From the IMG/VR virus record IMGVR_UViG_3300033999_000354, positions 1-25,833 of that record: a stretch of 25,833 nt of DNA. One strand, 5' to 3'. This DNA is from a virus. Positions 22,101 through 25,833 of the stretch are shown one piece after another (position 1 is the first letter of the stretch; each line of letters opens with the position of its first letter). Below the pieces are notes generated by a model, which was not told the DNA's origin, searched no databases, and saw only the letters and a list, made by a program, of their open reading frames with translations. The translations under genes were made by a program, and so were the position numbers.

Positions 22101-23453
22101 TATTTAAAAAATTATTTCAGTTATTTCAGAGTTGGCAAAGCATATTATTGCCCATTTGCAAGTTATAATAATGAAAATGTGCCGGGTGTATTTTTAGGAT
22201 TTAAAATCAATGAAAAAAAACCGAATCCTTTTGCTCCTTCGGCTATAACAGCATGCTTTGCAGTTGCGAATTCGCTAAAATACATTGAATTAGTTTTGTC
22301 TGGTGAGCAAGGTGCTAAAGTTCAATCCGCAATTGGTGCATCATACAATTTATCACATTACGAAAGTGAGCAAATAATCAATAATTGGGACGAACTTTGC
22401 AAGGGGAGTAGTTCTGACAGACGAAAAGCGTATATTTACACAGGTAACATACTACAAGCATATTCAGTAGCAAGTTCAGGAAAACTTATTAGTTATACCA
22501 CAATTGATGGCGAAATTAAAAAAGGAATATTAATGCCAGAATCGTGGCAGCCTCTAACAAAAGATGGGGCAAGAAGAACGGTTGTGCCAATCACATTAGC
22601 AAAAAAAGTTATTGCTTCATTGTCAGGGAATGGAATAATTACCACAGACAATGGCATTTCATTCATGCGAAAATATAACGGAGATTATAGGATTACAACA
22701 AGTTCGGCAAGCATTGAAAAGTGGGGTTGGTTGGTCAAAAACGCTGACATACTCAACTACATTTTAGAATTTGACGGATTTCAAAAACAATCAGGTACAT
22801 GGGTAGGCTCTACAGATGAAGAAGGACTTCAACAAATTATAGATATTATTTATAGCATTTCAAAGGCAACTGTTAGTTTGGCTGCAGGTCAATTAGAACT
22901 CATCAAAAATGATATTGATATTAATGATAAACAACAAGAAAAAAAATTGATTTTTCCTAAACTTGTTGAACTTGAAGTTAAATTATTCAAATTAATCGAA
23001 GAAGACTCAAAAGGTTATGCACTGTCAGGTGCATTAGGATTACCTGCAAGAACATACAATGCACTTGATTTGTTGAGAACATATAAAATAAACCCAACAA
23101 GTGAAAAGGAAAAATACATTGCAAATCTTATCGATGAAGTTGCTAAGAAAACAAACAACTTTAAAAATCCAGAAAATCTTAGCGAAGAAAGAATTGAGGT
23201 TAAACCACTACTAATTAAGGAAAAGATACCCGCATCAGAGTGGATAAAGCGAAAAAAATCATTCAAACGAAGCGAGGCAGATGTTGTTGAGTGGTTAGCC
23301 ATTCAGGTGAAAGAAATGTTAAAAATAACGGATAGGCAAGATACTATAAAAGAAGAAGATGATGAGGGTCTTATTCTTGCCGAAGCGGAAGCAGAAGCAT
23401 TAATATTAATTCAAGAGCAAAGATTAGAATTGTTAAAATATTTGTCTAATTAA
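19149..23453 (+). CDS. Strawberry-notch-type SF2 helicase/ATPase (1434 residues)
   Basis: This is the largest gene. Residues about 130-340 are the first ATPase domain: Q-motif-like LSGEQVDAVAMAIYN, Walker A GDQTGIGKGR (161-170), and a DESH box (289-292, ILDESHNAGG), with SATF as motif III. The second ATPase lobe lies about 500-730, with MINQSGSTGASAHA (from 652) and arginine-finger motif QKRGRINRTGQ (695-705). The rest (about 750-1434) is long, charged and partly coiled-coil, with no motif I recognise. Motif signature and size match bacterial Strawberry-notch-like proteins on plasmids and phages, whose exact DNA role is unknown. It lies in an operon with the methyltransferase and a RadA-like ATPase, suggesting replication, recombination or defence against host restriction. 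Confidence 0.9.
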   Translation: MKQSEILYRFFKTKNDDAIKFCVNVNADYKLNVLGVHYIIVNKVGKLPKNYNNRTRHYIGGNDIKKIKIIDTSGISGAYIPAAEYPVKSLETVVPDSMDYEIHSAVANLKEDVGSINEYVKQKLKIDTDEELAKFLSGEQVDAVAMAIYNIEEKGQGMIIGDQTGIGKGRVAASIIRYGVKNGYKPIFVTEKPNLFSDMYRDLKAIGCEHFNPFIINTSESKTNVRDENGKVVYSPPVSSVQKRILESTELPDEYDYIMLTYSQVSSEKPTVKQSFISKYSENNIMILDESHNAGGDIDKSNTARFFYNAVKNAKGVVFLSATFAKRPDNMPLYAVKTCLSDANMSNQALIDAVVKGGVALQEVLSSNLVASGQMIRRERSYDGIEVNYITLNSENSIKYGVKDAEEEHFAISDRITDILRDIIDFQRNYIAPVINGMDEEIKKQGDEVKERKGVRDLGVDSPPFFSKLFNVVNMMLFSIKSEAVADRAIQRLKEGKKPVIAFANTMGSFLETMENDRGDVVGVGDKISTDFSEVLKRGLEGVLRYTIKKGNGNSYKAKIDLSTLSPDAQGKYFKILDKINKVATGISISPIDVIIKKIEDAGYKVAEVTGRKLKVNFLGEDMSIGVIDSRKKENVDVAFRKFNNNEVDVLMINQSGSTGASAHAIVTPKVPLEKVKQRVMIILQAELDINREVQKRGRINRTGQVYKPIYDYIISPIPAEQRLMMMLQKKLKSLDANTTSNQKNSQALLKSDDFLNKYGDKIVAQYLIENPIINDILDNPLKIKDGKPEILEGAASKVSGRVAVLSTKDQQEFYKEIIESYEKYVKYLIQAGEYDLEVEEMNLQAETLSKEIAVVGSQNGNSVFSEHSYLEECLVNNLKKPFKKYEIENKVAQILKDKSAEEIKEELINKLDEHFEREEKKSIELIEQQYQKLINGITNESKYKKLTSNEEKRTYYSNRQAELKEQKETTLKNTLERLSNQKQYLKNYFSYFRVGKAYYCPFASYNNENVPGVFLGFKINEKKPNPFAPSAITACFAVANSLKYIELVLSGEQGAKVQSAIGASYNLSHYESEQIINNWDELCKGSSSDRRKAYIYTGNILQAYSVASSGKLISYTTIDGEIKKGILMPESWQPLTKDGARRTVVPITLAKKVIASLSGNGIITTDNGISFMRKYNGDYRITTSSASIEKWGWLVKNADILNYILEFDGFQKQSGTWVGSTDEEGLQQIIDIIYSISKATVSLAAGQLELIKNDIDINDKQQEKKLIFPKLVELEVKLFKLIEEDSKGYALSGALGLPARTYNALDLLRTYKINPTSEKEKYIANLIDEVAKKTNNFKNPENLSEERIEVKPLLIKEKIPASEWIKRKKSFKRSEADVVEWLAIQVKEMLKITDRQDTIKEEDDEGLILAEAEAEALILIQEQRLELLKYLSN

Positions 23454-23467
23454 AAAAATATACAAAA

Positions 23468-25060
23468 ATGATTACAGTTGAAAACTATAGCGAGAAAACA
23501 AAATCAGTTGATTTCGCTAAATTAAGCGAAGCAGCACAAAAAGGGCATGAATATTTTCAAAAGTATTCTAAATATTACAATAAAAACGATACAATAAAAA
23601 AAGCATTAGATACGCATATAAAGTTGCTTAACGCTGAACTTGAAATTATAAAACAAAGTAGTGGCAACGAAAACGAAAAGGTAGAGGAAAACAAAAAGAG
23701 CAAAGAAAACAAAAAGAGCAAAGAAAACAAAAAGAGCAAAGTAAAGAAAAAGAAGGTAAGAAATAAGAAACCAAAATATAAAATTGGCGATAAACTTTAT
23801 TTTAGGGACATTGACGATAAATTAATTTGTGATGTTGTAGAAGGTATTACGTATGATGACAATGGAGAACCAATTTACATCGTTAAACAAGAACGAGGGG
23901 GGACTTCATCACTTGAAGAAAGAGCAGTAGTAAGATTAGTAAAAGCAAAACGTTTATTTATAAATAAAGTTGCGCCATTAACGGTGCATCAACTATCACC
24001 AGATGTAGCGATTATTAAAAGATATGTATCATTAGATGGCAAACGAAAAACCAAAGAGCAACTGTATTCGTTTCTGAAATCCATTCAGAGGCAAATTGCA
24101 GAAAAGAAAATAGGGAAGGATTCTGAATGGGCTGAAGAAATCATGCAAATACAAAAGGAACTTGTAAAAGCAATTAACTCAGGTTCGCATTTGTTTGATA
24201 TAAATATTGAAAATATTGAAAGGTATAAAAAAATTGTAGATGGGTTAATGATATACCCAGAAGTAAGATTAGTGAAGTCTTATCTATCTCTATACGGCAA
24301 ATCAGATGTTAAAACAAAAGCAAAAGAATTACTGAAAAAAATAGAAAGTAACACCATTCGTGTTATGAGTAATGAACTACATGCCATTAAGAAATCTCTT
24401 GAAGATTATATAAGTGGAAAGACAGATAATGTAACCACAACAAGCATGACGCTTCAGGGATTATTCGGTTTGGCGGGTATAGACGACGTTGAGTTAAGAA
24501 ATAACACAATTATCAATTCAGCCGAGTTCGTAAGAATACCAATATCAACAATTGAGTTAAGTGGTAAGTGGCGAGAACTAATTGGCACGCCTTCTCATCC
24601 ATTTAAAGTAATGGTTTCAGGAAAACCAGGCAGCGGAAAATCATCATTCGTTATCAAATTTGCAAACTACTTAGCAAAAGATAAGGGATTAAAGATATTG
24701 ATTGTAAGCAAGGAAGAAGGATTCGGCTACACCATGCAGGAAAGGTTAAGAAGGCTCAATGCTTCGCATGAAAATATTGATATAACAGGCGAAATGCCCA
24801 AAGACCTAAACGGCTATGATTGTGTTATTCTCGATTCAGTTAATACACTATCAATACCACCTATTGAACTGCGCAAATTATACCAAAAATATCCAAAAAT
24901 TAATTGGATATTAATATTTCAATCAACAAAAGATGGTAAATTTAGAGGCATGCAAGAATATGAGCATGATGTTGATGCATCTTTTTACTGTCAAAATTTA
25001 GCAGTATTTCAAGGCGGGAAAAACAGGTTCGGCGGAAAAGGAACAATGAAAATTGTATAA
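23468..25060 (+). CDS. RadA/RecA-like ATPase with long N-terminal extension
   Basis: This is a 530-residue protein. The C-terminal ~170 residues are a RecA-fold ATPase: Walker A SGKPGSGKSS (from 384), ILIVSKEEG, Walker B YDCVILDSVN (450-459), and at the end EHDVDASFYCQNLAVFQG followed by KNRFGG, the KNRFG motif that marks RadA/Sms branch-migration proteins. The N-terminal 350 residues are unlike RadA: a Lys/Asn/Ser-rich stretch with three 6-residue tandem repeats, a small barrel-like segment (KPKYKIGDKLYFRDIDDKLI onward) and helices. There is no zinc finger or Lon-like domain of RadA. It likely acts on branched or single-stranded DNA in phage recombination or replication with the upstream helicase. 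It is the last gene before the repeat array. Confidence 0.82.
   Translation: MITVENYSEKTKSVDFAKLSEAAQKGHEYFQKYSKYYNKNDTIKKALDTHIKLLNAELEIIKQSSGNENEKVEENKKSKENKKSKENKKSKVKKKKVRNKKPKYKIGDKLYFRDIDDKLICDVVEGITYDDNGEPIYIVKQERGGTSSLEERAVVRLVKAKRLFINKVAPLTVHQLSPDVAIIKRYVSLDGKRKTKEQLYSFLKSIQRQIAEKKIGKDSEWAEEIMQIQKELVKAINSGSHLFDINIENIERYKKIVDGLMIYPEVRLVKSYLSLYGKSDVKTKAKELLKKIESNTIRVMSNELHAIKKSLEDYISGKTDNVTTTSMTLQGLFGLAGIDDVELRNNTIINSAEFVRIPISTIELSGKWRELIGTPSHPFKVMVSGKPGSGKSSFVIKFANYLAKDKGLKILIVSKEEGFGYTMQERLRRLNASHENIDITGEMPKDLNGYDCVILDSVNTLSIPPIELRKLYQKYPKINWILIFQSTKDGKFRGMQEYEHDVDASFYCQNLAVFQGGKNRFGGKGTMKIV
23687..23740 (+). repeat. Three tandem 18-bp repeats in the RadA-like gene
   Basis: The unit GAAAACAAAAAGAGCAAA occurs three times without interruption, coding for a Lys/Ser/Asn/Glu repeat in the flexible N-terminal part. 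Identical copies suggest slippage expansion. Confidence 0.9.
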
Positions 25061-25130
25061 ACATGCTCAAACTGTCAATAAAAAGTCAACGACAAAATAC
25101 AAATAATTGATAATCAAACTAAATTCAAGA
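25061..25130. other. Short AT-rich spacer before the repeat array
   Basis: This is seventy AT-rich bases with no gene, terminator or clear palindrome. They contain the transition from the element's AT-rich composition to the GC-richer array and therefore may hold the right end of the element. Confidence 0.5.
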
Positions 25131-25147
25131 AGCACCACCCCGACTGG

Positions 25148-25177
25148 AAGGGAGGCTATAACGGCCTCCCTTTTTTT
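25148..25177 (+). terminator. Array terminator, first of seven
   Basis: AAGGGAGGC (25148-25156), loop TATAACG, GCCTCCCTT (25164-25172), then a T run to 25177. The same stem recurs at 25260, 25372, 25484, 25593, 25701 and 25812; the loop is identical in every complete copy, and the last is truncated by the window end. Confidence 0.9.
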
Positions 25178-25181
25178 ATTT

Positions 25182-25255
25182 ACACAACATTCACAGCTTG
25201 GTAGCGCATCCCGATCGGGTCGGGAGGGTCGGCTTTCAGTATCGCACCACCCCGA
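25182..25255 (+). pseudogene. tRNA-Pro-like segment A, anticodon CGG
   Basis: Using tRNA numbering, D-loop AGCTTGGTAGCGC, anticodon stem TCCCG/CGGGA (25209-25213 and 25221-25225), loop ATCGGGT, a 5-base variable loop and the 3' strand CACCCCG with discriminator A at 25255 all sit at canonical spacing. The 5' acceptor strand, the D-stem and the T-stem do not pair, and there is no CCA, so it is not a working tRNA as drawn. Confidence 0.55.
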
Positions 25256-25293
25256 CTGGAAGGGAGGCTATAACGGCCTCCCTTTTTTTATTT

Positions 25294-25367
25294 CCACAAC
25301 ATTCACAGCCTGGTAGCGCATCCCGACCGGGTCGGGAGGGTCGGCTTTCAGCATCGCACCACCCCGA
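25294..25367 (+). pseudogene. tRNA-Pro-like segment B, anticodon CGG
   Basis: Same layout; anticodon loop ACCGGGT at 25326-25332. Position 33 is C rather than the nearly universal T. Confidence 0.5.
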
Positions 25368-25405
25368 CTGGAAGGGAGGCTATAACGGCCTCCCTTTTTT
25401 TATTT

Positions 25406-25479
25406 ACACAACATTCACAGCTTGGTAGCGCATCCCGATCGGGTCGGGAGGGTCGGCTTTCAGCACCGCACCACCCCGA
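25406..25479 (+). pseudogene. tRNA-Pro-like segment C, anticodon CGG
   Basis: Same layout; loop ATCGGGT at 25438-25444, with T at position 33. Discriminator A at 25479. Confidence 0.5.
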
Positions 25480-25514
25480 CTGGAAGGGAGGCTATAACGG
25501 CCTCCCTTTTTTTT

Positions 25515-25588
25515 TCGCAACATTCACAGCTTGGTAGCGCATCCCGACTGGGTCGGGAGGACCGGCTTTCTGTGTCGAACCTCCCCGA
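25515..25588 (+). pseudogene. tRNA-Pro-like segment D, anticodon TGG
   Basis: Same layout; loop ACTGGGT at 25547-25553. The T-arm region differs here (GTGTCGAACC), the closest of the six to a normal T-loop, but its stem still does not pair. Confidence 0.5.
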
Positions 25589-25622
25589 CTGGAAGGGAGG
25601 CTATAACGGCCTCCCTTTTTTT

Positions 25623-25696
25623 TTGCAACATTCACAGCTTGGTAGCGCATCCCGACTGGGTCGGGAGGACCGGCTTTCAGCATCGCACCACCCCGA
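25623..25696 (+). pseudogene. tRNA-Pro-like segment E, anticodon TGG
   Basis: Same layout; loop ACTGGGT at 25655-25661, discriminator A at 25696. Confidence 0.5.
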
Positions 25697-25733
25697 CTGG
25701 AAGGGAGGCTATAACGGCCTCCCTTTTTTATTT

Positions 25734-25807
25734 TCGCAACATTCACAGCTTGGTAGCGCATCCCGACTGGGTCGGGAGGGTCGGCTTTCAGCATCGCACC
25801 ACCCCGA
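25734..25807 (+). pseudogene. tRNA-Pro-like segment F, anticodon TGG
   Basis: Same layout; loop ACTGGGT at 25766-25772, discriminator A at 25807. It is followed by the truncated seventh terminator. Confidence 0.5.
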
Positions 25808-25833
25808 CTGGAAGGGAGGCTATAACGGCCTCC

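Larger units (their letters stand above)
25131..25833 (+). repeat. Tandem array of 108-112 bp units: tRNA-Pro-like segment plus terminator
   Basis: There are seven copies of CACCCCGACTGG-type sequence, each followed by a hairpin. The CGACTGG starts at 25141, 25253, 25365, 25477, 25586, 25694 and 25805, giving unit steps of 112, 112, 112, 109, 108 and 111 bp. Each unit carries a perfect 9-bp stem AAGGGAGGC/GCCTCCCTT (loop TATAACG, first copy 25148-25172) and a T run, then about 30 AT-rich bases, then a segment matching the D-loop, anticodon arm and 3' acceptor strand of tRNA-Pro. The first unit begins with only the 3' end of a tRNA-like segment; the last is cut by the window end. Short reading frames through it follow the repeat and should not be called genes. 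Confidence 0.93.

Noticed and set aside
1-25130. Integrative conjugative element
   Set aside because: No relaxase, coupling protein or conjugation (Tra) gene could be seen, while coat-, lysis- and fibre-like genes are present.
25107-25794. Open frames on both strands inside the tandem array
   Set aside because: Their repeated protein text follows the DNA repeat period, includes hairpin and terminator sequence, and has no start context; they are by-products of the repeat.
25131-25833. CRISPR array
   Set aside because: The whole unit is repeated, with no unique spacers, and units are far longer than CRISPR repeats; no cas gene is present.
25131-25833. Integron attC array
   Set aside because: No gene cassettes between units and no integron-type integrase; the repeat is better explained by tRNA-like and terminator parts.

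Overview
The window looks like an integrated, AT-rich mobile genome from the Bacteroidota, most likely a prophage. The host call rests on the integrase type, -7 boxes of the form TAnnTTTG (2296-2303; 6796-6803), A-rich start regions without clear Shine-Dalgarno sequences, and small phage-type proteins of styles seen in Bacteroidota phages. No relaxase, coupling ATPase or conjugation gene is visible, which argues against a conjugative element. No terminase, portal, HK97-type capsid, tail tube, tape-measure or baseplate gene is visible either, which argues against an ordinary tailed phage.

Layout. (1) 1-3096, integration and lysogeny: a tyrosine recombinase; a leftward set made of a Cro/CI-type repressor, a small coiled-coil protein that resembles the repressor's tail, and a secreted protein; and a rightward early set with a MerR/excisionase-like helix-turn-helix protein. 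(2) 3097-3283, a compact non-coding block with a tRNA-like minihelix, a hairpin terminator and a second strong hairpin, just before a winged-helix protein that may be the replication initiator. (3) 3284-6618, an early operon of small overlapping genes, including a J-domain protein and a DUF551 protein, closed by a strong terminator. (4) 6822-15902, a long virion and lysis operon: a membrane-anchored transglutaminase-fold protein, basic and membrane-spanning proteins, a probable 236-residue coat protein with its own downstream hairpin, several small beta-rich proteins that share a motif with the coat protein, a coiled-coil protein, an M15 peptidoglycan peptidase and a spanin-like protein. (5) 15964-18105, a secreted repeat-bearing receptor-binding-like protein and a holin-like protein. 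(6) 18105-25060, a DNA-processing cassette: N6-adenine methyltransferase, 1434-residue Strawberry-notch-type helicase and RadA/RecA-like ATPase. (7) 25131-25833, a GC-richer tandem array of 108-112 bp units. Each unit carries a proline-tRNA-like segment followed by a hairpin terminator, and the last unit is cut by the window end.

Best overall reading (inference): a temperate, tailless, probably membrane-containing virus with jelly-roll-type coat proteins, inserted at or near a degenerate tRNA-Pro-like repeat array. The evidence is the set of short proteins with single membrane anchors, the coat-like proteins sharing an [I/V/L]xxx[DGE]xx[IE]xLP-type strand motif, the missing tail genes, and the abrupt start of the array at what looks like the 3' end of a tRNA-like unit. 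The missing packaging ATPase is the main weak point.
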